Both the position numbers and the translations under genes were made by a program. A DNA stretch of 45,489 bases from positions 1-45,489 of the forward strand of contig NZ_JAHKRM010000056.1 of the NCBI RefSeq assembly GCF_019396345.1, given 5' to 3'. Shown here one piece after another: positions 15,706 through 24,742 of the stretch. Within the stretch, counting starts at the first letter, position 1, and each line of letters opens with the position of its first letter. The notes beneath the pieces are model-generated. The model was not told where the DNA came from. It made no database searches and saw nothing but the letters and a program-made list of their open reading frames with translations. The DNA is from Nonomuraea guangzhouensis (GTDB lineage Bacteria > Actinomycetota > Actinomycetes > Streptosporangiales > Streptosporangiaceae).

Positions 15706-16596
15706 GTGATGCCGATGCTCGCCCCTGATCTGGTGCGGGCGGCCGCCTACCGCAAGACGGTCGAGCGCATCCGGGAGACCGACCCGGAGACCGCCGCGGC
15801 AGAGCTGGACCGGTTGGCCACGGACGTGCGCCGGAGCGTCATCCGGACCATCGGCCGGGCCGGCATGGGACACATCGGCGGCGATCTGTCGGTGACCGAC
15901 ATCTTGGCGTCCTGTTTCTACGGAGCGTTGTCCGTCGACCCTGAGCGTCCGCACTGGCCGGGGCGCGACCGGTTCGTGCTGAGCAAGGGCCACTGTGCCG
16001 CCGCGCTCTACGCCACCTTGGCCCAGTGCGGCTTCTTCGCGCCGGCGGAGCTGGAGACGTTCATGGCGCCGCTGTCGGCGTTGAACGGCCATCCCAACCG
16101 GCTCAAGGTGCCTGGCGTCGAGACCAACACCGGCGCGCTCGGGCACGGCCTGCCGGTGGCCACCGGCTGTGCGCTGGCGGCCAAGCTGGACGGCGTCAGT
16201 TGGCGCACGTTCGTCGTGCTGGGGGACGGTGAGCTGCAGGAAGGCAGCAACTGGGAGGCCGCGATGGCCGCCTCTCACCATGGCCTGTCGTCGCTGACGG
16301 CGATCGTCGATCGCAACCGGCTGCAGCAGGGCGCCAGGACGGAGGAGACCAACGCTCTCGGCGCTCTGGGGGACAAGTGGCGCAGCTTCGGCTGGGAGGT
16401 GCGCGAGGTCGACGGCCATGACCACCTGGCGCTGCTGCGGGCGCTGAACGGCTCGCGCACCGGCCGGCCGGTCGTCGTCATCGCCAACACGATCAAGGGG
16501 AAGGGCGTTTCGTTCATGGAGGACAGGGTGGAGTGGCACCACAAGGTGCCCAGCCCGGAACAGGTCGAGACGGCGCTCGCGGAGCTGGCCCGATGA
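15706..16596 (+). CDS. Transketolase, N-terminal (thiamine diphosphate-binding) subunit
   Basis: A 296-residue protein equal to the first half of a transketolase. It has the GMGHIGGDLSVTDIL helix, LSKGHCAAALYA, the NTGALGHGLPVATG loop and the thiamine-diphosphate/metal motif GDGELQEGSNWEAAM followed by VDRNRLQQ. It would form an alpha2beta2 enzyme with the next gene product. The exact start is unsure: GTG 15706, ATG 15709 and ATG 15715 are all in frame and none has a good Shine-Dalgarno sequence, possibly because an operator fills that position. In two-subunit form such enzymes occur in dedicated sugar pathways, including the apulose-4-phosphate transketolases. Confidence 0.92.
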   Translation: MMPMLAPDLVRAAAYRKTVERIRETDPETAAAELDRLATDVRRSVIRTIGRAGMGHIGGDLSVTDILASCFYGALSVDPERPHWPGRDRFVLSKGHCAAALYATLAQCGFFAPAELETFMAPLSALNGHPNRLKVPGVETNTGALGHGLPVATGCALAAKLDGVSWRTFVVLGDGELQEGSNWEAAMAASHHGLSSLTAIVDRNRLQQGARTEETNALGALGDKWRSFGWEVREVDGHDHLALLRALNGSRTGRPVVVIANTIKGKGVSFMEDRVEWHHKVPSPEQVETALAELAR

Positions 16597-17546
16597 CCCT
16601 CACCGAGCAGCAGGCCGTCTTCGACTGCCGCCAGGACTTCGCCGACGAGTTGCTGGCCCTGGCCGGCGCTGATGAGCGGATCGTGGCGGTGTGCAACGAC
16701 TCGGTGGGCTCCAGCAACCTCGTCGGGTTCCGTGAGCGCTATCCCGACCGCCTGATCAACGTCGGCATCGCCGAGCAGGATCTCGTGGGCGTGGCCGCCG
16801 GCCTGGCGAACGCGGGCAAGATCCCGTTCGTCTGCGCGGCGGCGCCGTTCCTGACCGGACGGGCCCTGGAGCAGATCAAGGCCGATGTCGCCTACAGCGA
16901 AGCCCATGTCGTGCTCTGCGGGCAGAGTCCCGGCATGGCCTACGGCGAGCTGGGGCCGACCCATCATTCGATCGAGGACCTGTCCTGGATGCGGGCGATC
17001 GCGAACCTGGACGTGATCATCCCGGCCGACCCGGTGCAGACCCGGGCCGCCGTACGCTGGGCCGCGGCCTCGCGAAGGCCCTCCTACCTGCGCATCCCAC
17101 GCTTCAAGGTGCCGGTCGTCACTCCGGATGACGCGCCGTTCGAGCCGCGCCGCGCCGTGCTGTTGCATGACGGCGGCGACGCCACCGTCATCGCGATCGG
17201 CTCGCTGACCTCCCGCGCTCTGGAGGCGGCGGCCCGGCTGCGCGTAGAGGGCGTGTCGGTGCGGGTGCTCAACATGCCCTTCCTGGAGCCGCTGGACGAG
17301 GACGCGGTCGTCGCGGCGGCCCGCGAGACCGGCCGGATCGTCACGGCCGAGGAGGCCACGGTCAGCGGGGGCCTGGGCGCGGCGGTGTCGGCGGCCGTCG
17401 TCACCCACCACCCGGTCCCGATGCGGATCCTCGGCGTGCCCCGCGTGTTCGCGCCGACCGGTGACACCGCTTTCCTGCTCGACCACTTCGGGCTGTCGGC
17501 CGAGGGCATCGTGGCCGCGGTGAAGGACCTGCTGCGCCATGGCTAG
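16593..17546 (+). CDS. Transketolase, C-terminal subunit
   Basis: A 317-residue partner of the preceding gene, overlapping it by ATGA. It contains the pyrimidine-binding domain with the catalytic-loop segment RLINVGIAEQDLVGVAAGLA and the block YGELGPTHHSIEDLSWMRAI, then the C-terminal domain around ATVIAIGSLTSRALEAA and VTAEEATVSGGLG. The pair should transfer two-carbon ketol units between sugar phosphates in the cytoplasm. The gene stops four bases inside the converging SARP pseudogene, leaving no room for a terminator. Confidence 0.92.
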   Translation: MTLTEQQAVFDCRQDFADELLALAGADERIVAVCNDSVGSSNLVGFRERYPDRLINVGIAEQDLVGVAAGLANAGKIPFVCAAAPFLTGRALEQIKADVAYSEAHVVLCGQSPGMAYGELGPTHHSIEDLSWMRAIANLDVIIPADPVQTRAAVRWAAASRRPSYLRIPRFKVPVVTPDDAPFEPRRAVLLHDGGDATVIAIGSLTSRALEAAARLRVEGVSVRVLNMPFLEPLDEDAVVAAARETGRIVTAEEATVSGGLGAAVSAAVVTHHPVPMRILGVPRVFAPTGDTAFLLDHFGLSAEGIVAAVKDLLRHG

Positions 17547-18732
17547 CCTGCGACGGACCCGACGAAAAGCCGGCCGGTGGCGGCCTTGACGAGTTCGGCT
17601 CTTTCGGTGGCAGGGTCGATGATGGCCAGGTCCGCGGTCCAGTCGAGGCCGACCACGAGCCGGGTTCCGCTGAACGTCATCCCCTCTCGGATCGCGTCCT
17701 TGAGGTAGCCGCCGGAGATACGGCGGTCCTTGGCCGGGTCCTTGGGGGACAGGAGGAGCAGGGCCGGGTCCTCGTCGTCGTTCCACAGGGCGGCGACCTG
17801 TCCATCCGCTGACGCGCCCAGGGCGCCCGCCCACGACGGAGCCGGAGCCGCAACTGCGCGGGTGGGCTTGAGGCCGAGGTCGTACAACTGGAGCAGGCCG
17901 CAATCTGCCGAGAGGACGGCCGGCGCGTCGCGCAGTTCGCCGGCCGGCGCGGTGAGGGGGAACCCGGGGTGGGTGGCGGCTCGGGCGGCCACGATCACCA
18001 GCGCGAGAGGCAGCCCTGCACACCGGGCGATGATCTCATCTACTGCTTGGGGCTCGGCTGCCATCCGGGCCGGCCCGAGGCGGTGGACCAGCAACTCGCG
18101 TGCCTCGGCGTCGGACAGGCGAACGCCGGCACCTCCGCCGGGAGCTGGGCCGGCTGCGGACGCTCCGATACGTGAACATCCCGTGGCCTGGGCACTGAGG
18201 GAAGCGTCGGTACGGAGTTCGGCGCGTCGGCTGCGAGAGTGACCGCTTCTCCGCGGAGGATGGCCGTGTGCAGTGAGCGCAGCTCAGGACCGGGCTGAGC
18301 GCCGAGTTCGTCGTCGATTCGCCGGCACGCCCTCGCGTAAACCTCCAGAGCTTCGGCACCGCGGCCGGCCAGGCTCAGAGCCTGCATCAGCCGGGCCACC
18401 AAGGACTCCGCCATCGGGTAGCGGACGATCAGCTCCTCAAGGTGCTCGATCACCGGGGAGTACCGGCCCAGTTCCAGCTCTGCCTCGGCCCAGTCGGTCA
18501 ACGCACCCAGCCGCTGTTGCCGGAGCCCCTCGCGGACCCGCGCCGCCCACCCCCCAGCCATACTGTCCAGTGGGGAAGACCGCCACAGGCCCACGGCCTC
18601 GGCGAGCAGGGCGGCGCGCTCCGGCCGGTGGCGGTGGTGGGCGCGGGCCTGTTCGACCAGCCGGCGAAACCGGTGAAGGTCGATGCGCTCGATGTCCATG
18701 ATCAACTGGTAGCCGTCCGCCCGGCTCTTCGC
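17543..18732 (-). pseudogene. Decayed AfsR/SARP-type regulator
   Basis: Two broken frames preserve parts of one AfsR-like regulator. The upstream piece (about 18732-18090) begins inside the activator domain (DIERIDLHRFRRLVEQARA to IDDELGAQPGPELRSLH) and lacks the N-terminal OmpR-like DNA-binding domain. At about 18145 the frame changes and jumps from the linker into the end of an NB-ARC domain (RLSDAEARELLVHRLGPAR, AVDEIIARCAGLPLALVIV). The P-loop portion has therefore been deleted. The downstream piece then continues into a beta-propeller-like tail ending at 17543. With the truncation, frameshift and internal deletion this cannot encode a working regulator. It converges on the transketolase genes. 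Confidence 0.75.
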
Positions 18733-19695
18733 TCATGAGTTGGCCTTTCCGGTGTTCAGGACGACGTTGAGAACCTCGATGGCTTGGGCGGTGGCGGCGC
18801 GCGCGGCGTGGGTGTCGCGGACCGGGTTGAGCATCATGAAGTCGTGGAGGGTGCCGTTGTAGCGGACGCTGGTGGTCGGCACGCCGGCCGCGGTGAGCTT
18901 GCGGGCGTAGGCCTCGCCCTCGTCGCGCAGCACGTCGTTCTCGTCGACGATGACGAACGCCGGCGGCAGCCCTGCCAGGTCCTCCAGGCCGGCGCGCAGT
19001 GGTGAGGCGGTGATCTCGGCGCGCTGTGCGGGGTCGGTGGTGTAGGCGTCCCAGAACCAGGCCATGGCCTTGGCGGTCAGGTACGGGCCGTGGGCGAACT
19101 CGCGGTAGCTGCCGGTGTCCTGGCCGGCGTCGGTGACCGGGTAGTACAGCGACTGGTGCGCGAAGGTCACGTCTCCGCGCCGCTTGGCCAGGATGGCCAG
19201 CGCGGCGGTCATGTTGCCACCGACCGAGTCGCCGGCCACCGCCAGCCGGGAGGCGTCCAGCCCTTCGTCCGCGCCGTGCCGGGTGATCCACTGGGCGGTG
19301 GCGTAGGCCTGCTCGATCGCGACCGGGTAGCGGGCTTCGGGCGAGCGGTCGTACTCCACGAAAACGACCGCGGCGTTCGCGCCGACAGCCAGTTCGCGGA
19401 CGAGGCGGTCGTGGGTGCCGGCGTTACCGAGGACCCAGCCGCCGCCGTGGACGTACAGGACGGTGGGCAGCGCGGCGGTCGTGCCGGCCGGCTTGACGAT
19501 ACGTACTCGTACGTCGCCGACCTCGGCCGGCACCGTGATCCACTTCTCGTCCACCTCGGGCTTGTCGACCGGGGCTGACTGGAGGTCGTCGAGGACCTTG
19601 CGGGCACCTTCTACGCCCAGCTCGTACAGGAATGGCGGCTTGGAGGTCGCGTCGGCGAGCTCCTGCGCCGCCGGCTCCAGGACGTGGTTATTCAT
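18733..19695 (-). CDS. Alpha/beta hydrolase, hormone-sensitive-lipase family esterase
   Basis: A 320-residue cytoplasmic carboxylesterase. The oxyanion-hole motif is YVHGGGWVLGN near residue 83, the nucleophile elbow is AVAGDSVGGNMTAAL near residue 155, and the acid and histidine of the triad are likely in VIVDENDVLRDEG and NGTLHDFMM. The ATG at 19695 has GGAG eight bases upstream. The substrate is probably a short-chain ester or lactone. It is flanked by two decayed regulator genes and is the only clearly intact gene in this stretch. Confidence 0.9.
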   Translation of the reverse strand: MNNHVLEPAAQELADATSKPPFLYELGVEGARKVLDDLQSAPVDKPEVDEKWITVPAEVGDVRVRIVKPAGTTAALPTVLYVHGGGWVLGNAGTHDRLVRELAVGANAAVVFVEYDRSPEARYPVAIEQAYATAQWITRHGADEGLDASRLAVAGDSVGGNMTAALAILAKRRGDVTFAHQSLYYPVTDAGQDTGSYREFAHGPYLTAKAMAWFWDAYTTDPAQRAEITASPLRAGLEDLAGLPPAFVIVDENDVLRDEGEAYARKLTAAGVPTTSVRYNGTLHDFMMLNPVRDTHAARAATAQAIEVLNVVLNTGKANS

Positions 19696-19787
19696 GCGGA
19701 ATTCTCCGTTTCCGTTCGGGGCGACTCACCCTTTTAGACCCGACAGCCCCCGGATCCGTGACACCGGGGATCGAGAGGGAGGAGCTG

Positions 19788-19970
19788 TCATGAACCCGCG
19801 CGGCACCGGCCTTTGAGCGGTATGGTGCTGATCTTTTTGCGGGACACGATGTCGAACTTCGCGAAGATTTTGCGTAGGTGCCATTCGACTCAGCGGCGCG
19901 CTTGCGTACCACCAAACCGGTGGCTTGAAGCCCGTGCCGGGCGCGTTCCGCGAACGCGATAGAGGGCGAG
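19788..19970 (-). pseudogene. Remnant of a LuxR-type HTH regulator
   Basis: Leftward translation gives FAERARHGLQATG in one frame and, after a frame change and an in-frame TGA, VEWHLRKIFAKFDIVSRKK in another. These are the conserved flank and the recognition helix of a LuxR C-terminal domain of the large ATP-binding LuxR (LAL) type. The segment normally between them (roughly 25-30 codons, with the NxEIA turn) is missing. The rest of the gene is not found upstream. The surrounding gap 19696-20037 holds nothing else recognisable. Confidence 0.6.
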
Positions 19971-20037
19971 CTTGTCGGCTCCGGCCCGTTCGGCGATCTG
20001 CCGAGCCCGTTCGTCATCCGGACGAGAGGAGCGCCTG

Positions 20038-20403
20038 TCAGGCCATGAGCTGGTTCCGTTGAGCCGTGGTCAGCCGCGCGACCACCAACTCGTAGGAGTG
20101 ATCGATCAGCTCCAGCAGTTCCTCCTCCGGCACCGAGCCGTCGAGGGCTACGGTGTTCCAGTGCCGCTTGTTGAGGTGGTAGCCCGGCGTGATCGCGGCA
20201 TAGCGACCGCGCAGATCGGCGGCCAGGCCGGGATCACACTTGAGGCTGACGCTCCCCGGCGCAGGACCCAGCGGCACCAGCGCGAACATCCGCCCGGCCA
20301 CCTTGAACACAGCCACCTCGTCGCCGAACGGGTAGTCCTCCGCCGCTCCGGGCTTGGCCAGGCACTCCGTGATCACCCGGTCGCGCGATGAGCTGTGCAC
20401 CAT
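20038..20403 (-). CDS. MmcQ/YjbR-family protein
   Basis: A 121-residue protein of the usual small size. The family features are CLAKPGAAEDYPFGDEVAVF at the start, the central strand pair around FALVPLG, and GYHLNKRHWNTVALDG with the ELLELIDHSYELV helix at the end. The fold is CyaY-like; the family is often annotated as DNA-binding, but its function is not established. Start is the ATG at 20403 or the GTG at 20400. It reads the same way as the VOC-family gene, which ends 71 bases upstream of it. Confidence 0.85.
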   Translation of the reverse strand: MVHSSSRDRVITECLAKPGAAEDYPFGDEVAVFKVAGRMFALVPLGPAPGSVSLKCDPGLAADLRGRYAAITPGYHLNKRHWNTVALDGSVPEEELLELIDHSYELVVARLTTAQRNQLMA

Positions 20404-20474
20404 CACCTGCCCACCTGCCCGTTCTCCAGCTCCGGGGTGGGGGCGGTCGTCAACGCCCGCCGCAAGGACAATGG

Positions 20475-20897
20475 TCAGCCCTGCTGAGCCTGCGGTTGGC
20501 TGATGTTGACCATCCACGGCACGCCGAATTGGTCGACGCACATGCCGAACTCGTCGCCCCAGGCCTGCTTCTGCATGGGCATCGTGACGGAACCGCCCGC
20601 GGACAGCCCTTCCCAGTAGCCGCGCAGGAGGTCGGCGTCGTCGCCGCTGAGACTCACCGAAGCGCCCGCCATGGGCTCGAATCGCATGTCGCCGATGACG
20701 TCGCTGGCCATGATCGTGTAGCCGGCGTCCGTCTCCAGCATCGCGTGCATGATCCGGTCGGCATCCGGTGAGTCCGTGGCGCCGAACTCGGCGAAGGTGT
20801 TGAGGGCGAGGTTGCCGCCGAACACGTTCGCGTAGAACTCCATCGCCTGACGGGCGTTGCCGTTGAACACCAGGTATGGGTTGAGCCGTGAGGACAT
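20475..20897 (-). CDS. VOC-family protein, PhnB-like
   Basis: A 140-residue protein of the glyoxalase/bleomycin-resistance/dioxygenase superfamily, close to the PhnB (3-demethylubiquinone-9 methyltransferase-like) group. It opens with LNPYLVFNGNARQAMEFYAN, has the mid-protein HAMLETDAGYTIMASD strand and closes with WGDEFGMCVDQFGVPWMVN. The ATG at 20897 has GGAGG five bases upstream. Ligand and reaction are unknown; such proteins act alone in the cytoplasm. Confidence 0.88.
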   Translation of the reverse strand: MSSRLNPYLVFNGNARQAMEFYANVFGGNLALNTFAEFGATDSPDADRIMHAMLETDAGYTIMASDVIGDMRFEPMAGASVSLSGDDADLLRGYWEGLSAGGSVTMPMQKQAWGDEFGMCVDQFGVPWMVNISQPQAQQG

Positions 20898-20971
20898 GAT
20901 TTCCTCCAGGAACCATGGGATTCGGATGAGAGCCTGATCAGTTGTGACGAAGCAGGTGAGGACTACGCTAC

Positions 20972-22807
20972 CTAGTGGGCAATCACAAGGGCCGTGTCGC
21001 GGATGGCGCGGGCGGCGTTGATCAGGCCGATATGGCTGAAGGCTTGCGGGAAGTTCCCGACGGGTTCGCCTGTGGCGGAGTCGACCTCTTCGGCCAGCAG
21101 GCCGACGTCGTTGGCGTACGAGGCCGCAGTCTGGAACACCCGCTTGGCCGGGTCGCTCTCGCCCGCGAGTGCCAGGGCGTGGGCCAGCCAGAAGGTGCAC
21201 AACAGAAACGTGCCCTCTTCTCCCGGGAGTCCATCGGCGGCGTGGTATCGGTGCACCAGGCCGCGGGCGTCGGTCAGGTGGGTGGCAACGGCGTTCACGG
21301 TGGCCCGGACGCGTGGGTCGTCGCCGGGCAGGAATCCGACCATGGGCATCATCAGCACGGACGCGTCCAGATCGGCGGCGGCGAATGCCTGGGTGAAGGC
21401 CCCCACCTGGTGGTTCCATCCGTGGGTCAGGATCGCGGTGCGGATCTGTTCGCGGGCGCGTGTCCAGCCGGCGACGCGGCTGGTGGCTCCCAGCAGGGGC
21501 GCCAGGGTGATCGCCCGGTCCAGGCCCACCCAGCACATGAGCTTCGAGTGGAGGAAGTGCCGGCTGGGGCCTCGTATCTCCCAGAGGCCCTGGTCCGGCT
21601 CGCTCCAGTGGTGGGCGGCCGCGTCGGCCACGCCGATCAGGAAGGAGCGGGTGAGCGTGTCGAGCGGGCCCGCGTCCTGGTAGATCTGGTGGGCCGCGTC
21701 GAGCAGTTCCCCGTAGATGTCGATCTGGCGCTGCCGCCAGGCGTCGTTGCCGACGCGTACCGGGGCGCTGCCCCGCCAGCCGCTCAGGTGGGTCAGAGGC
21801 CGCTCGCTCAGGTCCCGCTCGCCGCCGACGCCGTACATGATCTGCAGGTCGACGTCGTGGTCGAGTTGGGTGGCCGAGGCGCGGGCGAGGAAGGCGAAGA
21901 ACGCGGTCTCCTCCATCTCGCATGCCGCCGTGGCCAGCGCCTGCAGGGTGAAGCTGGTGTCGCGGATCCAGGTGTAGCGGTAGTCCCAGTTCCGCTCTCC
22001 GCCGATGCTCTCGGGCAGGGAGGTGGTGGCCGCCGCGACGATGGCCCCGGTGGGGGCGAACGTCAGCGCTCGCAGCACCCGGCCGCTCTGGCCGACCTGG
22101 TCCTGCCAGGGGCCTTGGTAGCGCGCGTGCAACCGGGACCAGGAGCGCCAGCCGGCGACGGTGTCCTTGAGGCGGCGGCGGATGTGCCGGGGGTTCAGAC
22201 ACGGTTGTTCGGGACCCCATGCCCAGCCGGCCCGCAGAGCCAGCCCCAGGCGTTCTCCCGCTCGCAGGGTGTGGGTGGTGTCGGCGACCGCACCGCTCAC
22301 GCGCAGGTCGATGGGCGTCGACATGGTGAGGACGTGGGCGCCGCCGTGCGCGATCAGGCCGCCGCGGACCGGTTCTATCAGTGGCTTGACGAGCCCGAAC
22401 TCGGGCCGGGGCGCGTACACCACCTCCACGGGCACGCGTCCTTCGACGCAGGTCACCTGGCGTAGGAGAACGCCGGGTGAGGACGCGCCCATCGAGTGGC
22501 CGCGTTCTCCGTGGCCCAGCGCGAGGGCGTCCACGAGGACCACGGTTCCGTCCGGGCCACGGAAGGTGGTCTCCAGCACCAGGCTGTCGTCCAGATACCT
22601 GCGGGTGATCTCTGTGGGCCGGGTGGGCCGGATGGACCAGTATCCGGCGGTCTCGTCGAGCAGCCGGGCGAAGATCGATGGGCTGTCGAAGCGCGGCATG
22701 CAGAGCCAGTCCACCGAACCGTCGGAGGTGACCAGGGCCGCGGATCGGCAGTCCCCCAGCAGGGCGTGGTCGCTGATCGGCCTGGTGCTCAAGGGAGCCT
22801 CATCCAC
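20972..22807 (-). CDS. Glycoside hydrolase family 15 (glucoamylase/trehalase-like)
   Basis: A 611-residue enzyme of the bacterial GH15 group that includes trehalases and dextran or glucan glucosidases. Residues 11-50 give the N-terminal signature SDHALLGDCRSAALVTSDGS. The (alpha/alpha)6 barrel starts near residue 235 with ERNWDYRYTWIRD at 271-283. A candidate catalytic Glu is at 410 in GLWEIRG, and a second is in the LLAEEVD segment near the C terminus. There is no signal peptide, so it is cytoplasmic. The GTG start at 22807 overlaps the stop of the upstream membrane protein by eight bases. Its coupling to molybdenum-cofactor and glycosyltransferase genes is unusual. Confidence 0.9.
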   Translation of the reverse strand: MDEAPLSTRPISDHALLGDCRSAALVTSDGSVDWLCMPRFDSPSIFARLLDETAGYWSIRPTRPTEITRRYLDDSLVLETTFRGPDGTVVLVDALALGHGERGHSMGASSPGVLLRQVTCVEGRVPVEVVYAPRPEFGLVKPLIEPVRGGLIAHGGAHVLTMSTPIDLRVSGAVADTTHTLRAGERLGLALRAGWAWGPEQPCLNPRHIRRRLKDTVAGWRSWSRLHARYQGPWQDQVGQSGRVLRALTFAPTGAIVAAATTSLPESIGGERNWDYRYTWIRDTSFTLQALATAACEMEETAFFAFLARASATQLDHDVDLQIMYGVGGERDLSERPLTHLSGWRGSAPVRVGNDAWRQRQIDIYGELLDAAHQIYQDAGPLDTLTRSFLIGVADAAAHHWSEPDQGLWEIRGPSRHFLHSKLMCWVGLDRAITLAPLLGATSRVAGWTRAREQIRTAILTHGWNHQVGAFTQAFAAADLDASVLMMPMVGFLPGDDPRVRATVNAVATHLTDARGLVHRYHAADGLPGEEGTFLLCTFWLAHALALAGESDPAKRVFQTAASYANDVGLLAEEVDSATGEPVGNFPQAFSHIGLINAARAIRDTALVIAH

Positions 22808-23357
22808 TCGGCGATGATCGCGGGGTTTGCGCCGCTCGGAGGGGAGGCGGCGGCTCGGCCGGGGTCTTGTGGTGGCGCAGCCGGATGGCGTACGCGAGTG
22901 CGGACCCGGCGAAGAGCACGCCGGTGATCAGCAGCCAGCGGCCGAGGTACGGGTTCGTGTGCAGCCCCGTCGACCGGTGGTAGTTGCCCTCGGCCAGCCG
23001 GAGGATGAGGGGGAACCAGATGAGGAGCAGCAGCCCGGACAACGCGACCGGTACGCGCAGGTAATTGATCGAGGCTGGCCAGGTGGCGGTGCCGGACGGT
23101 CGCCGGCGGCGACGCCACGGCCGCCGTTGCGCGGCGACGTCGGCGAGGGCGTACAGCGGGTACAGCAGGAGGTCGTGGATGATCGCCGCGCCGACGAACC
23201 ACACCAGGAAGCCGATCCAGATGCCCGCGGCGACGACGCGGCCGGCGGCGTATCCGGCCAGGGCGAAGCAGGCGAGCAGCGCCAGCAGATGCAGCGGGTC
23301 GGCCCCGTATTGGCGGGCCATCCTCCTGCGGATCCGGGAAGGCATGTCGTCACTCAT
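22800..23357 (-). CDS. Small integral membrane protein with HDxxLxP motif
   Basis: A 185-residue protein with about four hydrophobic helices: LHLLALLACFALAGYAAGR, IGFLVWFVGAAIIHDLLLYP, ALSGLLLLIWFPLIL and GRWLLITGVLFAGSALAY. The second helix carries the motif AIIHDLLLYP, followed by a strongly basic loop. A similar motif (VVVAHDAVLVP) opens the NADH-dehydrogenase fusion encoded at 28914-30860. The ATG at 23357 overlaps the stop of the molybdenum-cofactor protein by ATGA. I do not recognise a named family. By position it may be a partner or anchor of the cytochrome/Moco protein. Confidence 0.75.
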   Translation of the reverse strand: MSDDMPSRIRRRMARQYGADPLHLLALLACFALAGYAAGRVVAAGIWIGFLVWFVGAAIIHDLLLYPLYALADVAAQRRPWRRRRRPSGTATWPASINYLRVPVALSGLLLLIWFPLILRLAEGNYHRSTGLHTNPYLGRWLLITGVLFAGSALAYAIRLRHHKTPAEPPPPLRAAQTPRSSPSG

Positions 23358-24658
23358 TTCGCCGACGGATGGAAGCTGAGTCTGCGGACCCATTTCGTGT
23401 TGTGAACGCCGGGGGCGTTCGGGACGATGATCCTGGCGGGATAACCGTGGTCGAGGGACAGATCGGTGCCGTTGACCCGCAAGGCGAGCAGGGAGCGGGG
23501 GTCGGCCACCTGGCCCGTGCTCAGCGATGCCCGGCGGAAGGAGCCGCCGCGTTGCAGGGATACGACGAGCACCTCCGCCGTGCCCGGCGCCATCCCCGCG
23601 AGCCGGGCCAGATCGGCCAGCCGTACACCCGTCCACAACTGTTCTGTGGACCATCCCTCCACGCACGCGATGGGCAGCGCGTAGGTGTGCAGCGGCATCG
23701 CCAGCAGTTCGGCGCGGCTCAGCCGGACCGGATGCGGTCCGGCCAGCTCCAGCCGCCATGCCGGGCCGGTGTCCGCCAGACGGACGCCCATGGCGGTGGC
23801 CGACTTGTTCACTTGGAAGTCGTTGGGGCCGGGGCCGTAGTCCCGTCCATGCGGGGCCAGGAGCGCGGTACGGCGCAGCGGCCCGTCCAGGGTCTGGCCG
23901 GCGGACAGGCCGAGCGTGATCAGCGAGGCGCCGCCCACGAAGGCGAGCAGGCCCCGCCGGGACATGGTGGGCTCCGCCGGAGACGGAGGAACCAGGCCAT
24001 CGGGATCGGGCGGCTCCGGCTGGGTGGCGTCCAGCCTGGTACGCAGCTCACGAAGGAAGCTCCGCGATCGCAGCGATCGGACCATCTTCGGCAGCTTGAA
24101 GGCGACGTGGACGACGAAGGCCGCCAGGAAGATCCATGCCCCGTACAGGTGGGCCGGGTAGAAGGAGAACGGGAAGACGTAGAAGAGCTGGATGTTCAGG
24201 ATGCCGGTGGCGAACTCGAACACCGCGCCGCCGACCAGGAGCAGCAGGCTGGCGCGCTCCACGGCTTCGGCGGGGGAGCGCGCCGGTGGCCAGGTGAACA
24301 GCTTGGGGATCACCGACCACAGCTTGGCCAGCAGCACCGAGGTCAACGCCAGTCCCAGGACGACGTGCACTCCCTGCGTGACCCGGTACAGCCAGGCCGG
24401 ATGTGTCGGCCAGTCGAACAGGTAGAAGCCCAGCCATCCCTTTTCGGGGGTCGTGTCGTTGATGGGCAGGTGCGGATCGTAGGCGGCGTAGGACACCAGT
24501 CCGGTGATCGCGATGATCGGGATCCCGAACAGCAGGACGAGCCCGAAAACCGAGGTCAGCCACGGGCCCCGCAGCGGGCTGCGCCAGAACCCCGGCCGGA
24601 ACGGGCCAGGCGGAGGATGTTCTCGCAGCCAAGCGGTGACATTTTTCCGATCTGACAC
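23354..24658 (-). CDS. Membrane-bound molybdopterin oxidoreductase with b-cytochrome domain (copy 1)
   Basis: A 434-residue fusion. Residues 30-190 form a four-helix b-type cytochrome-like membrane domain with conserved His in TQGVHVV (98), PAHLYG (170) and FVVHVAF (184). Residues 234-250 form a twin-arginine-like segment (SRRGLLAFVGGAS) before a further hydrophobic helix. Residues 265-434 form a sulfite-oxidase-fold molybdopterin domain with the candidate metal-ligand Cys332 in ACVEGWS and the LDHGYPARIIVPN strand. The Moco domain should face outside and exchange electrons with quinone through heme. GTG 24658 is preferred (GGGGGG five bases upstream); ATG 24712 is an alternative. It is paralogous to the protein at 27808. 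Confidence 0.85.
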   Translation of the reverse strand: MSDRKNVTAWLREHPPPGPFRPGFWRSPLRGPWLTSVFGLVLLFGIPIIAITGLVSYAAYDPHLPINDTTPEKGWLGFYLFDWPTHPAWLYRVTQGVHVVLGLALTSVLLAKLWSVIPKLFTWPPARSPAEAVERASLLLLVGGAVFEFATGILNIQLFYVFPFSFYPAHLYGAWIFLAAFVVHVAFKLPKMVRSLRSRSFLRELRTRLDATQPEPPDPDGLVPPSPAEPTMSRRGLLAFVGGASLITLGLSAGQTLDGPLRRTALLAPHGRDYGPGPNDFQVNKSATAMGVRLADTGPAWRLELAGPHPVRLSRAELLAMPLHTYALPIACVEGWSTEQLWTGVRLADLARLAGMAPGTAEVLVVSLQRGGSFRRASLSTGQVADPRSLLALRVNGTDLSLDHGYPARIIVPNAPGVHNTKWVRRLSFHPSAK

Positions 24659-24742
24659 CGAATCCCCCCGAAACAAGTGTTCTGCCGGAAATACCCCTAT
24701 TTGGGATCGCATAACTGGGGCGGCCGGTGTGGGCCGCGGCGG

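Noticed and set aside
19688..20017. A 109-codon leftward frame upstream of the esterase
   Set aside because: Its translation includes only a short LuxR-like piece in one part; the recognition helix is in another frame. It is better read as a pseudogene remnant.
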